64,000 nucleotides of DNA from Parvibaculaceae bacterium Mf 1.05b.01 (GCA_000509225.1 BAOK01000002.1:624496-688495); one strand, 5' to 3'. Positions 9,446-18,848 are shown, counted from the stretch's first letter. Numbers and translations are program-made. The notes: generated by a model not told the origin, from the sequence alone.

Positions 9446-10063
9446 ATGCGTCACCAAAGCCCGGTTTACCTAGCTGTCGCCGCGCTGGCGACTGCACTTG
9501 TCATTGCGGGCATATACGTGACTTTTTGGGGAGAAAGCAATGTTGAGGGTGGAAATTCGGCTGAATCCCTAAATGGCGGCCTTGAGGCCTTTGCCGTGGG
9601 TGAGATGGTAAATTTTGCAGTTTTTGGGTCTCCCGAGCACCCTGACCCGGTTCAGTTTGTGGATGGTGAGGGTCAAAGCCGGTCTTTTGACGATTGGAAA
9701 GGCAAGGTTGTGCTGGTCAATTTGTGGGCGACCTGGTGCGGGCCCTGTCGGCACGAAATGCCCGCGTTGGACCGGCTGCAGGCTGAGCTTGGGGGTGAAG
9801 AGTTCGAAGTGCTTGCCGTCAGCCTTGACCGGTCCGGGCTTGATCTGCCCCGGGAATTTTATGCCGAGAACAATATTGAGCATCTGGGGCTCTACAATGA
9901 TGCCAGCGCCCGCACCGGCGTCGCGCTCGGGGTTTTCGGCATGCCGACGACCGTGCTCTTGGACCGTGAAGGCAGGCTTCTGGGGCGTCTTGTGGGACCG
10001 GCTGAATGGGATGCGCCTGACGCGGTTGCATTGATGCGCGCGGCGATTGACCAACCCGACTGA
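9446..10063 (+). CDS. TlpA-like periplasmic thiol-disulfide oxidoreductase
   Basis: Thioredoxin-fold reductase anchored by an N-terminal helix (about residues 8-28) with the domain in the periplasm. The redox motif WCGPC is at residues 97-101 in [15 protein letters not shown], and the cis-Pro is in GMPTTVLLD. Such proteins reduce cysteines of apocytochromes or copper-site proteins. The ATG at 9446 has a clear AAGGAG ribosome site, so it is preferred over an ATG at 9398. The divergent pairing with argH recurs in Hyphomicrobiales. It converges with the PAS gene. Confidence 0.88.
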   Translation: MRHQSPVYLAVAALATALVIAGIYVTFWGESNVEGGNSAESLNGGLEAFAVGEMVNFAVFGSPEHPDPVQFVDGEGQSRSFDDWKGKVVLVNLWATWCGPCRHEMPALDRLQAELGGEEFEVLAVSLDRSGLDLPREFYAENNIEHLGLYNDASARTGVALGVFGMPTTVLLDREGRLLGRLVGPAEWDAPDAVALMRAAIDQPD

Positions 10064-10077
10064 TCAGGAGAAGAGGC

Positions 10078-10644
10078 TCAAAGGTAGCTGGACGAAACGG
10101 CGGAGTCCGTCGTCAGTAGCCCTAAGATAAAGTCGACGGAACCGACGCTCTTTGTCAGAGGAAGTGCTGCGGCGTGAATGTTCTGGTGTTCTTTTTGCGG
10201 GGTGATGCGCGAGGCAGTGACGAATTGAGGAGTTCTGGTGTCGTAGACGGCCTGACATGTCTGATGCCAGCGCGCGACAATTTCTTGGCGGACCGTTGTT
10301 CCAAGATCGTCGCCAAAATCATCCAAACACCGCCCTGTCCTGTCCTCGCCGACAATGTCGACCACGAAGGTCCCAAACAGGCGGACTTTGAAGCGCAGGG
10401 ATTTCCCCCGCACCACTTCGAGCAGGCTGATCATTGGGAGCAGTTGCGGCATGTCGATGGGGTCAATGGCGGATCGATGGGGCATGGGGGCGTCGCCGCA
10501 TTTCGATTTCCAATATTCAAACAGCGCGGCGGTATGTTCATGGCTGGGTTCTGCTGGTGTCTGCCACCCGCTCTCGTAGCGACACAACCCCTGAGATGTT
10601 GTTGTTTTTTCCAGACTGCTCATCCCCAACACCACGTTTGCCAT
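10078..10644 (-). CDS. PAS_5-type PAS domain protein
   Basis: A 188-residue cytoplasmic protein resembling the PAS_5 (PF07310) family, common in multiple copies in alphaproteobacteria and without known ligand. Conserved features are YWKSKCGDAPMPHRSAIDP, the methionine-leucine stretch LLPMISLLEV, and FGTFVVDIVGEDRTGR. No output domain is attached, so it is a stand-alone sensor or scaffold. The gene is 132 nt downstream of the ATP-grasp gene on the same strand and converges with the thioredoxin gene. Confidence 0.75.
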   Translation of the reverse strand: MANVVLGMSSLEKTTTSQGLCRYESGWQTPAEPSHEHTAALFEYWKSKCGDAPMPHRSAIDPIDMPQLLPMISLLEVVRGKSLRFKVRLFGTFVVDIVGEDRTGRCLDDFGDDLGTTVRQEIVARWHQTCQAVYDTRTPQFVTASRITPQKEHQNIHAAALPLTKSVGSVDFILGLLTTDSAVSSSYL

Positions 10645-10776
10645 GACTGACGCCCATGCCCAGCGCCCGGTTTAATCCTGACCGCGTTTGATTAACGATT
10701 GGTGAGTGCCGTGTTTCAATCAACAGATTGGAAACAGGTCAGGTTCCGGAGCGCTGACGACGCCCTCCCGGGGTCG

Positions 10777-11655
10777 TTACGCAATTCTGTCGAGCGTGGC
10801 GTTTGCGAACCGGGAAGCGGATTCAGGTTCAAAGACAAAAAAGAGCGACGGGTCGACCAACTCAAGCTCAAGAACCTTAAAGCTTCCGCCGACCATAACG
10901 CCGTCGACCCGGGCATAGAGAGGCAGCGTCTCAAACAGACTGAGTGCCCGCTGAGCAGTTTCCGCAGCTGCAGGGGCGACGGGAACGGCTGTCCATGTTG
11001 GCTTGAATGCCCAGTTGGATCGCCATTCTCCCTCAGCTGGGACCTTTCGGATCATGTGGGAGACCTGTCCGTTGAACAGGACCACATTCATCTCGCCATT
11101 TCTAATTTCGGGAAGAAACTCCTGTACCAGCCAGGGGCCGGGTGTCGGCGGAAGATCTGCGTCTATCGGCTTTCCTTGTTCAATCAGGGTGACGCCATAC
11201 CCACTCGCGCCGATCGCGGGCTTCAGGACCGCGCGTGTCCAGCCTTTTTCGGCCAATACGCTCTCTGCATCTGCTGGTGTTGGGATAGTAATGGTGAAGG
11301 GGAGATCGATATCCAGCCGCTCCAAATCGGTCATACCTGTTTTCAGGAGACCCCACCTCAGCGTATCAGCGGCATTGAAGAGATGGGACGTTCGAGCATC
11401 CACGGTTTCGATAAAGGACAAGAACTCCTGATGTCGCGCAACTGACTGCCATGTGTCCCAGGCTGATCGGAAGATTACGGCATCCGATTTTTCGGGGCCG
11501 TCGTCGTGCGCCCAGGAGGGATCATCCCAGACGACTGCTTCGACGTCACACCCGGCCTTCCGTAGCGCCTCCGCGTAGAGCTGATCGCTCACCGTCAGTT
11601 CTTTGTGTTCATTGTCGGTAATGAGGGTGATGAGTTTTTTTGCCACTGGACTCAA
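10777..11655 (-). CDS. ATP-grasp superfamily ligase (RimK-like)
   Basis: A 292-residue protein with the ATP-grasp plan: an N-terminal pre-ATP-grasp domain (LITLITDNEH, DAVIFRSAWDTW), then AVLKPAIGASGYGV as the nucleotide lysine and glycine loop, QEFLPEIRNGEMNVV, and the metal-binding acidic block VLELELVDPSLFF near the C-terminus. Relatives ligate an amino group to a carboxylate with ATP, but substrates are unassigned. The start is TTG (11655) or GTG (11646). It follows hbd after 40 nt, so co-transcription is likely. Substrate cannot be told from sequence. Confidence 0.75.
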   Translation of the reverse strand: MSPVAKKLITLITDNEHKELTVSDQLYAEALRKAGCDVEAVVWDDPSWAHDDGPEKSDAVIFRSAWDTWQSVARHQEFLSFIETVDARTSHLFNAADTLRWGLLKTGMTDLERLDIDLPFTITIPTPADAESVLAEKGWTRAVLKPAIGASGYGVTLIEQGKPIDADLPPTPGPWLVQEFLPEIRNGEMNVVLFNGQVSHMIRKVPAEGEWRSNWAFKPTWTAVPVAPAAAETAQRALSLFETLPLYARVDGVMVGGSFKVLELELVDPSLFFVFEPESASRFANATLDRIA

Positions 11656-11695
11656 CTAACTTGGTTTGAACAGGCTGAGGGGCCTCCGTCGTGCA

Positions 11696-12571
11696 CTAAC
11701 GTGTAGGCACTGGTGCGTCGCCTGTATAATCATAGAAGCCGCGTTTGGTTTTGCGACCGAGCCAACCGGCTTCCACGTATTTTACCAGGAGCGGGCAGGG
11801 ACGGTATTTCGTATCCGCGAGGCCGTCATAGAGGACTTGCATGATTGCAAGGCAGGTATCCAGACCGATGAAGTCGGCGAGTTGTAATGGTCCCATCCGG
11901 TGGTTTGCGCCTAGATGCATGGCTTTGTCTATGCCTTCAACGGTGCCGACCCCCTCATAGAGTGTGTAGACAGCCTCGTTGATCATGGGCACCAGGATGC
12001 GGTTGACGATGAAAGCGGGAAAGTCTTCAGCAGTTGATGATTGTTTGCCCAGGCGTTCAACCAGGCTGTGCATTGCTTCAAAGGTTTCGTCGTCGGTTGC
12101 GATGCCGCGGACCAGTTCAACCAGTTCCATCACGGGAACCGGATTCATGAAGTGGACACCCATGAACCGTTCTGGACGGTCCGTTGCCGCTGCAAGTCGT
12201 GTGATGGAAATGGAGGAGGTATTGGTCGCAAGAAAAGTGTGATCGGCCAGGTGAGGCGTCACGCTTTCAAAGATCTTCGCTTTTACCTCTTCCTTCTCGG
12301 TCGCTGACTCAATGATCAGGTCTGCGGTACCAACCTCCTCAACAGTCACCGCCGCGCTAATGCGATCGAGCGCCGTCTCGCGTTGTTCTTCGGTGATGCG
12401 ACCGCTGGAGATCTGACGGGTCATATTGCCAGTGATGGTTGCGAGGCCGGAATTGATCCGATCAGACGATACATCGTGGAGAAGGATATCGTGGCCCGCG
12501 AGTGCGCAGACATGGGCAATCCCGTTGCCCATCTGGCCTGCACCGATAACAGCGATTTTTTGAATGGTCAT
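11696..12571 (-). CDS. hbd: 3-hydroxybutyryl-CoA dehydrogenase
   Basis: NAD(P)-dependent interconversion of 3-hydroxybutyryl-CoA and acetoacetyl-CoA. The 291-residue single-domain form has the Rossmann GxGxMG in IGAGQMGNGIA (residues 8-18), the catalytic His in GVHFMNPVPVMELVE, Glu in the same block, and the conserved NRILVPMINEA. It follows etfBA on the same strand, an order seen in many alphaproteobacteria, but a terminator at 12672-12705 intervenes, so it likely has its own promoter. It could serve PHB breakdown, fatty acid oxidation or the ethylmalonyl-CoA route encoded elsewhere in this window. Confidence 0.9.
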   Translation of the reverse strand: MTIQKIAVIGAGQMGNGIAHVCALAGHDILLHDVSSDRINSGLATITGNMTRQISSGRITEEQRETALDRISAAVTVEEVGTADLIIESATEKEEVKAKIFESVTPHLADHTFLATNTSSISITRLAAATDRPERFMGVHFMNPVPVMELVELVRGIATDDETFEAMHSLVERLGKQSSTAEDFPAFIVNRILVPMINEAVYTLYEGVGTVEGIDKAMHLGANHRMGPLQLADFIGLDTCLAIMQVLYDGLADTKYRPCPLLVKYVEAGWLGRKTKRGFYDYTGDAPVPTR

Positions 12572-12671
12572 GATGCCCTTACTCTCAAGCCCGATATCTC
12601 ACATGGCATCCAGCCTAGTGGCTTTTCGGGAGGGACGGAATCAAAACCGAACGTGCAGAGGCAGTAAGACG

Positions 12672-12705
12672 CAAAAACGGCGCCACTGGTCTCCCAGGGC
12701 GCCGT
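12672..12705 (-). terminator. Rho-independent terminator of etfBA
   Basis: On the minus strand the arms ACGGCGCC and GGCGCCGT enclose CTGG/CCAG, giving an almost continuous stem closed by GAGA, followed by TTTTTG. It sits 24 nt past the etfA stop and separates etfBA from hbd. Confidence 0.85.
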
Positions 12706-12728
12706 CTTTAGTCAGATTATGACCCGAG

Positions 12729-13667
12729 TTAGAGGCCGGCTTTTCCAAGCTCTTCTTCAAGCTCTGGAACAGCTGTGAAGAGGTCGGCAACAAGACCATA
12801 GTCCGCGACCTGGAAGATCGGGGCTTCTTCATCTTTGTTGATGGCCACAATCACCTTGCTGTCTTTCATGCCTGCCAGATGCTGGATCGCGCCGGAAATG
12901 CCAACGGCGATGTAAAGCTCTGGGGCGACAACCTTACCGGTCTGACCAACCTGATAGTCATTTGGCACAAAGCCCGCGTCTACAGCTGCGCGTGAGGCGC
13001 CAACGCCTGCGCCCAGCTTGTCGGCGATCTTCTCAAGCATTGGGAAGTTGTCGCCTGACTGCATGCCACGGCCGCCGGAGATGATGATCTTCGCTGCTGT
13101 CAGCTCTGGGCGGTCAGACACGGTGAGCTCTTCGCTCACATATTCAGACAGACCAGGATTGTCGGAGGATGCGTCTTCGATAGAAGCCGATCCGCCATCA
13201 CCAGCTGCGGCGAAGGCAGTTGTCCGGACCGTGAATACTTTCTTCGCGTCGGAAGACTTCACTGTCTGGATTGCGTTGCCTGCATAGATTGGACGCTCAA
13301 ACGTGTTGGCATCAATCACCGCAGTGATTTCTGACAATTGCATAACGTCCAGGAGAGCTGCGATGCGTGGAGCAACGTTTTTGCCGCGGGTCGTGGCAGG
13401 TGCCAGGATCGCGTCATAGCCGCCAGCAAGGCTGACCACGAGAGCAGCAATTGGTTCTGCCAGTCCGTGGTCATACTGCGCGTCGTCGGCTTTGATGACT
13501 TTGGCAACGCCGTCGATTTTTGCAGCTGCGTCTGCAGCAGCGCCACAGCCTGCGCCTGCAACCAGCACATGCACATCACCGCCAAGGGCGACAGCTGCAG
13601 TTACTGTCTTTGCCGTAGCGTCTGACAGAGCGTCGTTTGTGTGTTCCGCGATTACAAGATTGGTCAT
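12729..13667 (-). CDS. etfA: Electron transfer flavoprotein, alpha subunit
   Basis: FAD-carrying subunit of Etf, which passes electrons from acyl-CoA dehydrogenases to the quinone pool through ETF-QO. The 312-residue protein has the C-terminal FAD domain with [47 protein letters not shown] and [18 protein letters not shown], all diagnostic. It overlaps etfB by 4 nt (ATGA). A strong terminator follows. Methylsuccinyl-CoA dehydrogenase, also in this window, is one likely donor. Confidence 0.96.
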   Translation of the reverse strand: MTNLVIAEHTNDALSDATAKTVTAAVALGGDVHVLVAGAGCGAAADAAAKIDGVAKVIKADDAQYDHGLAEPIAALVVSLAGGYDAILAPATTRGKNVAPRIAALLDVMQLSEITAVIDANTFERPIYAGNAIQTVKSSDAKKVFTVRTTAFAAAGDGGSASIEDASSDNPGLSEYVSEELTVSDRPELTAAKIIISGGRGMQSGDNFPMLEKIADKLGAGVGASRAAVDAGFVPNDYQVGQTGKVVAPELYIAVGISGAIQHLAGMKDSKVIVAINKDEEAPIFQVADYGLVADLFTAVPELEEELGKAGL

Positions 13668-14413
13668 CCGATCACTCCTGCTTCTTTGAGCTTGGCGACC
13701 AGTTCAGCGGCCGATTCCACTTTGATGCCTGCCTGGCGTTCTGCTGGTTCTGTTACTTTCAGAACTTCGAGGCGCGGGCTTACGTCAACGCCCATGTCGG
13801 CGATGGCCTTCTCATCAATCGGCTTCTTCTTTGCTTTCATGATGTTTGGCAGTGACGCGTAGCGTGGCTCATTGAGGCGGAGATCACAGGTCACGATGGC
13901 TGGTGCATTCAGGCGAACAGTCTGCAGGCCGCCATCGATTTCGCGGGTGACATTGATTTTGTCACCGTCGAGTTCGATTTTGGATGCGAACGTGCCCTGA
14001 GGCCAACCCAGGAGGGCGGCGAGCATCTGACCCGTCTGGTTGCTGTCGTCGTCGATGGCCTGCTTGCCAACGATAACAAGGCCAGGTTGTTCTTCGTCGA
14101 CGATTGACTTGAGGATCTTGGCAACGCCAAGAGGCTCAACTTCATCATCTGTTTTGACGAGAATTCCGCGGTCTGCGCCCATGGCGAGTGCTGTACGGAT
14201 GGTTTCCTGGGCCTGCTGTGGGCCGATGGAGACCACAACGACTTCCGTCGCTGTCCCGGCTTCTTTGAGGCGAACCGCTTCTTCGATGGAAATTTCATCG
14301 AACGGGTTCATGGACATTTTCACGTTAGCGAGCTCGACACCCGTCTGATCCGATTTAACCCGGACTTTGACGTTGTAGTCGACCACTCGCTTGACGGGAA
14401 CGAGCACTTTCAT
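13664..14413 (-). CDS. etfB: Electron transfer flavoprotein, beta subunit
   Basis: AMP-binding partner of EtfA. The start is taken at the ATG at 14413 ([17 protein letters not shown]), which has AGGAG upstream and fits the usual 249-residue length. An in-frame ATG at 14452 would add 13 unconserved residues. The family signature is seen in the block with [19 protein letters not shown] and [25 protein letters not shown]. It is first of the etfBA operon. Confidence 0.95.
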   Translation of the reverse strand: MKVLVPVKRVVDYNVKVRVKSDQTGVELANVKMSMNPFDEISIEEAVRLKEAGTATEVVVVSIGPQQAQETIRTALAMGADRGILVKTDDEVEPLGVAKILKSIVDEEQPGLVIVGKQAIDDDSNQTGQMLAALLGWPQGTFASKIELDGDKINVTREIDGGLQTVRLNAPAIVTCDLRLNEPRYASLPNIMKAKKKPIDEKAIADMGVDVSPRLEVLKVTEPAERQAGIKVESAAELVAKLKEAGVIG

Positions 14414-14836
14414 TGAGGTGAACTCCTGCGCGTTGCCTGGCGTTTGCCTCAAGACTTACCGTCGGTCTCAAGGTTTGAGCGTGGGCCTAAAAAATTGACT
14501 GTCTCACTCAACCGGCATGACCCAGTGCTCTGCACTGCATTTATGTCTCTCCGGCGGAGGAAACCTGCTGTTTCTGGCGATTTTTGAGGTCGCCGTCTTT
14601 GCGGTGCGGCAACCTAGTCCGAGGCCTCGGGGCTGTCAATTGGCCGTCGCGTCGCCAAACGCCGCATCTGGCAACTACATGAAACTATTATTGTTTTTTA
14701 CTTTGTAAGACTGGTTATTTCAGCAAAAGACAAAGAACTTCTGATTATTACTTGGTGGTGGTAGTTTTATGCACCTTTTGACGCGACTCGCAGGACAGAC
14801 CTGATCTGTCGTCGCGCCAGCTTCTGGGAGGATGCT
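14414..14836. other. Intergenic stretch upstream of etfB and of the PAS gene
   Basis: A 423-nt divergent spacer. It holds the etfB ribosome site next to the start and the PAS gene ribosome site (GGGAGG) at the other end. The segment 14680-14760 is AT-rich and is where I would expect promoters. I see no convincing gene, repeat or hairpin. Confidence 0.5.
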
Positions 14837-15322
14837 ATGGGTGCTTTGGCGCATAATTTAGAAGGGGCCCTGTCGCCTCGTCTTGAGGAAGAGCTTCAGC
14901 GACTGCAGCCAGTTGATTATCGTCTTGCTGCCTTACTCATTGTTGGTGGCGGGGGAGAACCTCATCAGATTGCTTATGCGACCAATCAGTTTTGCGAGAT
15001 GACCGGATATGAGGGGCCAGATCTTGTTGGCCATCCGGTCGATTGGCTTTCCGGTCCAGATACGGACCCTGTTGCGCTGTCGGATTTCCAGGCGGCCCTT
15101 AATAGTGAAGAAGCCATTGAACTTGATATGCTCGCCTACACGAAGGCCGGTGTGTCCTTTTGGGGGCATCTCCAGGTTCAGCCAGTTCAGCGCCCAGATG
15201 GTGAGACAGAAGGGTTTGCGATCTATCTTACTCATGCGGAAAAAACGCGGGCGAGTTACCTCAGCGAAGTTTGGCAGAAGATTGAAGATGCCTGGTCCGA
15301 TGATCACAGGGACGCTGAATAG
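14837..15322 (+). CDS. Stand-alone PAS domain protein
   Basis: A 161-residue cytoplasmic protein with a single PAS fold at about residues 30-135: AYATNQFCEMTGYEGPDLVGHP is the classic PAS N-terminal block and GVSFWGHLQVQPVQRPDGETEGF the distal sheet. It resembles LOV-type PAS domains in layout but lacks the photoactive Cys (the region reads DWLSGPDTDP), so flavin photochemistry is not expected. No output domain is present. It has a good GGGAGG ribosome site and converges with the adenosyltransferase gene. Confidence 0.75.
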   Translation: MGALAHNLEGALSPRLEEELQRLQPVDYRLAALLIVGGGGEPHQIAYATNQFCEMTGYEGPDLVGHPVDWLSGPDTDPVALSDFQAALNSEEAIELDMLAYTKAGVSFWGHLQVQPVQRPDGETEGFAIYLTHAEKTRASYLSEVWQKIEDAWSDDHRDAE

Positions 15323-15338
15323 GCTCCACCCAACATGA

Positions 15339-15917
15339 TCAGCGGTTGGCGCCGGGAGTCCAAAGAACATCCGCGCGCCCTTTATCGTTGCACCAGCGGG
15401 CAGCAACGAAGAGATAATCTGACAGCCGATTGAGATATTTCAGCACAGCGTTGCTGACCTTGCCGGGCTCTGCCTCACCAAGCGCGACGCAAAGCCTCTC
15501 GGCCCGTCGCGACACAGTTCTTGCGTGATGCAGGTGTGCGGCGAGAGGCGTGCCGCCGGGCAGAATGAATGAATTCAGAGGTTCCAGGTCGCCGTTCAAG
15601 TGATCAATCTCAGCTTCCAGCCACTCGATCTGGGCGTCGGTCACGCGAAGCGGCTCATAGTCGAGAGGCTCGTCGCTCTCGGGGAAACAAAGGTCAGCGC
15701 CAAGGTCGAAGAGATCATTTTGAATGCGGCTGAGCGCTGTGTCTATCTCAGGTAGATCGCTCGTGTGAAGACGGGCCAGCCCGAGCACCGAATTTACTTC
15801 GTCGGTGGTGCCATAGGTTTCGACACGTACATCATGCTTTGCGACGCGGTCCCCGGTGCCAAGGGCTGTGGTGCCCTTGTCGCCAGTGCGGGTATAGATT
15901 TTGTTCAGAACAACCAT
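15339..15917 (-). CDS. Cob(I)alamin adenosyltransferase, PduO/MMAB type
   Basis: Transfers adenosine from ATP to cob(I)alamin to make coenzyme B12. The 192-residue protein has the ATP loop YTRTGDKGTTALGTGDRV at the N-terminus, ETYGTTDEVNS, and SRRAERL and LNRLSDYLFVAARW at the C-terminus, all family signatures. It would supply the cofactor for the ethylmalonyl-CoA mutase encoded at 32018-34006. The cytochrome b561 gene precedes it by 22 nt on the same strand. Confidence 0.93.
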   Translation of the reverse strand: MVVLNKIYTRTGDKGTTALGTGDRVAKHDVRVETYGTTDEVNSVLGLARLHTSDLPEIDTALSRIQNDLFDLGADLCFPESDEPLDYEPLRVTDAQIEWLEAEIDHLNGDLEPLNSFILPGGTPLAAHLHHARTVSRRAERLCVALGEAEPGKVSNAVLKYLNRLSDYLFVAARWCNDKGRADVLWTPGANR

Positions 15918-15939
15918 AAGGCTGTTCTAACCCAATCAG

Positions 15940-16488
15940 TCAGACCTTGCCATAGGGCAACATGCGTTTGAGCACCGTGTCTTTCTGGACAAAGTGGTGA
16001 TAGAGCGCGGCGCCCAGATGCAGCAGCACCAGCGCGATGAGGATCATGGCATTGATCTCGTGCAATTCATGGAAGATTTCGTGGAGGTTCTCGTCAGCGC
16101 CCACATTGACGCTGAAGGCACCAAAGGGGCGCACGTCGAAATCGGCATACATGGATTGGCCAAGGCCCAGAAGTGGTTGCAGGATCACGAAAAAATAGAG
16201 GCCATGGTGGCTGAATTTTGATGCTGTGACCTGCCATGCTGGCATGTGGTCGGGCAGTGCGGGCGGCAGGTTCTTGCGGCGCCAGTAAAGCCGAATGAAC
16301 ATCAGGATAAAGACCGACAGACCCAGACTTGAATGGATAACAAGAGTCTGAACTTTTTCGTCGAGCGGCAGGTCGCCGAGTGTCCATCCCGCCGTCAGCA
16401 TGACGATCATGAGCAGGGCGACGATCCAGTGAAGCGTTTTAGCGACACCATCATATTTGGTTTTTGCGCTTGTGGTTTCTTCCGACAT
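15940..16488 (-). CDS. Cytochrome b561 family protein
   Basis: Four-helix di-heme b inner-membrane protein that moves electrons between quinone and small carriers. In 182 residues I see four hydrophobic helices (about 17-37, 47-67, 92-112 and 142-162). Candidate heme histidines are in KTLHWIVALL, LVIHSSLGLS, FSHHGLYFF and LLHLGAALYHHF. The N- and C-termini are cytoplasmic. Its physiological donor is unknown. Confidence 0.88.
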   Translation of the reverse strand: MSEETTSAKTKYDGVAKTLHWIVALLMIVMLTAGWTLGDLPLDEKVQTLVIHSSLGLSVFILMFIRLYWRRKNLPPALPDHMPAWQVTASKFSHHGLYFFVILQPLLGLGQSMYADFDVRPFGAFSVNVGADENLHEIFHELHEINAMILIALVLLHLGAALYHHFVQKDTVLKRMLPYGKV

Positions 16489-16557
16489 CTGACCCTCCCG
16501 TTTCTGATGCTCGAAATAGGATGGTCGGATATTCCTTTGTCAGCAAGGGTTTTGTGG

Positions 16558-16944
16558 TCAGGCGGCAGTTTCGGCTTTCTTCAGCCGAAACCCCAAAAGA
16601 CCACAGGCAAATATCCCGATATTCCCAGCAAAATCGAGCAGCATCCAATGGGTGAATATCTCGGCGATGAAGTAGAAATAGTAGTTGAAGACAAAGAATG
16701 GTACCGACCCGACAAAACCAAAAATGAGAAAAGTTCGGGCTTTGAACTTTGCTGTCGTGATGACGGTACCAACGAGTACGGCTTGTGCGCCAAAGCACCC
16801 TATCAGTATGGCGCTTGTGGTGTTTAACACTTGATATTCCGGGCGGAAGGCAAGTTGTTCCACTATTCCTGGAGTCACCAGACACCATCCACCTAAGCTT
16901 ATGAAAATGAATGCGAGAAAATACTGAACATGTTTTGCTGTCAT
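16558..16944 (-). CDS. Small four-helix membrane protein, unrecognised
   Basis: I do not recognise the family. With the start at the ATG at 16944, which has GGAGGTACA directly upstream, the product has 128 residues and four hydrophobic helices. There are no obvious metal, nucleotide or catalytic motifs. The C-terminus is basic (RLKKAETAA). It lies between the FkbM methyltransferase (35-nt gap) and cytochrome b561 genes on the same strand. An ATG at 16962 is possible but has no ribosome site. Confidence 0.6.
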   Translation of the reverse strand: MTAKHVQYFLAFIFISLGGWCLVTPGIVEQLAFRPEYQVLNTTSAILIGCFGAQAVLVGTVITTAKFKARTFLIFGFVGSVPFFVFNYYFYFIAEIFTHWMLLDFAGNIGIFACGLLGFRLKKAETAA

Positions 16945-16979
16945 TGTACCTCCGGAACCCACTTACCGATGGTAGGGGC

Positions 16980-17789
16980 TTAGTTCGGCAACGTAAGGAG
17001 AGCGTTCCCTCTTGTACGGCCTGTTTCCTGATAGCCGACATTCCGCAGAAGAAGGAGAATGTCATCGTCCCACTCGTCGTTAGAGGTGTGTTCGATAACG
17101 ATGGCGCGTGGCAATAACTCGCGGGGCGCGATTTCCAGGAAGGGCTTCAGCGCTTTGTCTTCATGGCCTTCAATGTCGATCTTCAGGGCCGAGACCCGGG
17201 TTGCGTTTGCCCTCGAAAGGATCTCAGTGAGCGTGGAGATTTTTACCGTTACGCCTTCGGTGCTGCTGCCAATATAGGCGCGGCCAAAACTGTTTGGACC
17301 AGACGGGAGCATGAGCTGTGCAGAACCCGTCGTTGCTCCAACGGCTGATTCCACAATTGAGATTGAGGCTGAATTGGCGCGTACTGATTCCGGCACGAGG
17401 GCAAGGTTGGTTTTAAGTCTTTCGGTCATTTGCGGATTGGGCTCGATTGCAACAACCTTTCCATCAGAGGGCATGGAAAGCGAAAGGATCTGGGTGAAGT
17501 ATCCGCTGTTGGCCCCGATGTCGACGAAAACACTGCCTGGCTGACTGCAGGCTTGTTTCAGAAATTCAACTTCGCGAATGTTGTAATTGTTGAAGATCGA
17601 TTTTCGTTCGGTCTCATTGTCGAAGTGAATCAGAAAGGGCGCCCCTTGGATGTCCACCTGGAAGGGTGCCTGTGTGTGCTTCTCGATGTAGCCGAGAATT
17701 CTTCGGCGGAATCCACCGCGGCCCAGAAAAGAATGACGTGCAAGACTGAGCAGGAGCCGGACTGTGCGTTTTGGGTGTTTCATAGGCAT
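16980..17789 (-). CDS. FkbM family SAM-dependent methyltransferase
   Basis: O-methyltransferase family that often acts on sugars or polyketides. The 269-residue protein has the SAM motif VFVDIGANSGYFTQ near residue 88, the acidic motif II VVAIEPNPQM, and LKIDIEGHE followed by the FkbM C-terminal block PRAIVIEHTS. An N-terminal extension with a basic stretch precedes the fold. No glycosyltransferase is adjacent, so the acceptor is unknown. An in-frame ATG two codons downstream is an alternative start. Confidence 0.85.
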   Translation of the reverse strand: MPMKHPKRTVRLLLSLARHSFLGRGGFRRRILGYIEKHTQAPFQVDIQGAPFLIHFDNETERKSIFNNYNIREVEFLKQACSQPGSVFVDIGANSGYFTQILSLSMPSDGKVVAIEPNPQMTERLKTNLALVPESVRANSASISIVESAVGATTGSAQLMLPSGPNSFGRAYIGSSTEGVTVKISTLTEILSRANATRVSALKIDIEGHEDKALKPFLEIAPRELLPRAIVIEHTSNDEWDDDILLLLRNVGYQETGRTRGNALLTLPN

Positions 17790-17847
17790 TGCATAACATA
17801 GTCATCCTGAATTTACACAGGCTCCGTGTCTCGGCTGTGAGAGTGGG

Positions 17848-18033
17848 TTAGGGCGCGGCACAATTGCGGGTGCCGCGACAAATATTGCGATCACTCGTTT
17901 CGCGTCCATTATCGTCATAGACCGTGCAATTGGGTGCAGAGTCGCACCACGTTTCTGCCGCTCGTTCTCGAGCGGCTTGTGTGCAGCCCATGAGAAGGCT
18001 GAGCAACAGGATAGAAAGAATAGCGGCGCGCAT
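17848..18033 (-). CDS. Small Cys-rich lipoprotein, hypothetical
   Basis: A 61-residue product with a signal peptide and lipobox LLMGC (Cys16). The mature part is short, with cysteines in WCDSAPNCTVYDD, NICRG and NCAAP, so one or two disulfides are likely. No family recognised. Its ATG overlaps the stop of the XRE regulator gene by one base (TAATG), so it is translated as part of that operon. Confidence 0.6.
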   Translation of the reverse strand: MRAAILSILLLSLLMGCTQAARERAAETWCDSAPNCTVYDDNGRETSDRNICRGTRNCAAP

Positions 18034-18257
18034 TAGTTTTCCTTTGCTTCAGTTTCCGGTTCGAAGATCAAAAGGTCAGCTGGTTGGCACTCAAGCGCGT
18101 TGCAAAGGGCGGCAAGCGTTTCAAAACGCACACCCTTTACTTTGCCGGATTTCAACAGTGAGAGATTGGCCTCAGTTATGCCGATGCGGGCTGCGAGATC
18201 CTTTGAACGCATTTTTCGCTTGGCGAGCATGACATCAAGGGTCACCGTTATGGGCAT
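18033..18257 (-). CDS. XRE/YozG-type helix-turn-helix regulator
   Basis: A 74-residue Cro/CI-type DNA-binding protein. The HTH reads LAARIGITEANLSLLKSGKV with a following helix FETLAALCNALECQPADLL, as in the YozG-like regulators that accompany DUF2975 proteins. It lies 10 nt downstream of the DUF2975 gene. The pair behaves like a membrane sensor plus repressor, by analogy. The AT-rich inverted repeat at 18849-18875 upstream of the operon is a candidate operator. Confidence 0.85.
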   Translation of the reverse strand: MPITVTLDVMLAKRKMRSKDLAARIGITEANLSLLKSGKVKGVRFETLAALCNALECQPADLLIFEPETEAKEN

Positions 18258-18267
18258 GGGGATTGGC

Positions 18268-18804
18268 CTAGATTATCTGTGCGTTTTCATGGGATAGCTC
18301 GACAGCTTCGGCCATGACCCAGGATACAATGATGACCGCTCCGCCAAAAGTCAGGAGCGCAATGTCGTTGCTTGATATGCTGATAGAAAGTGAGCGCTCT
18401 CCTGCCGGATGGTCGAATGAAAGCCAAACAGACAGAGCGGCTTTGTACAAAATGCTCGCCGGTGCTGACAGCAAAAGCGCCCAGCCCATTCTGGTGAAAC
18501 ACTCGACGTTTTCGCGTTCGAAGAATTTGCCTGCCGCGTAGAGCCTGAAGAGGAGCTGCAGTTTGCCGAGCGCATAGAGGAAGATGAAGAGGGGCAGCAG
18601 CGTTATCGCGATGGCGCCCAGCCTTTCAGTCATCGTCAAAGGCCCGTAGGCAGAGAGAGGACCAATCACTTCCAGTTCGTCTAAACTCAATGTCATCCAA
18701 AGGAAAACCATCAACAAAGGGAGTGCTATACGCAGGGCGGCAATCAGCCATTGAAACCGGTTGCTGATCCGTTTGATGCGCTCTGTTCGTTCAGTCGGGC
18801 CCAC
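18268..18804 (-). CDS. DUF2975 family membrane protein
   Basis: A 178-residue four-helix membrane protein (helices about 18-40, 60-82, 102-125 and 145-168) of the DUF2975 family, which is almost always encoded next to a YozG-type HTH protein, as here. The block LYAAGKFFERENV between helices 2 and 3 is the family hallmark. The function is unknown. A role in sensing membrane state for the adjacent repressor is a context-based inference. Confidence 0.83.
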   Translation of the reverse strand: MGPTERTERIKRISNRFQWLIAALRIALPLLMVFLWMTLSLDELEVIGPLSAYGPLTMTERLGAIAITLLPLFIFLYALGKLQLLFRLYAAGKFFERENVECFTRMGWALLLSAPASILYKAALSVWLSFDHPAGERSLSISISSNDIALLTFGGAVIIVSWVMAEAVELSHENAQII

Positions 18805-18848
18805 GGTCCTACTCCTGTCCGCCTAGGAAAGAAGTGGAACCATGACCC

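Noticed and set aside
9393-9497. Longer N-terminus for argininosuccinate lyase
   Set aside because: The extra 35 residues are Pro/Arg-rich, unlike the family, and would overlap the divergent tlpA start.
15009-15067. LOV photoreceptor in the stand-alone PAS protein
   Set aside because: The Cys motif needed for flavin adduct is missing. The region reads DWLSGPDTDP.
16451-17065. Long minus-strand frame overlapping the small membrane protein and FkbM ends
   Set aside because: Different frame from both genes, odd composition, and no family resemblance. It is a shadow of the genes there.
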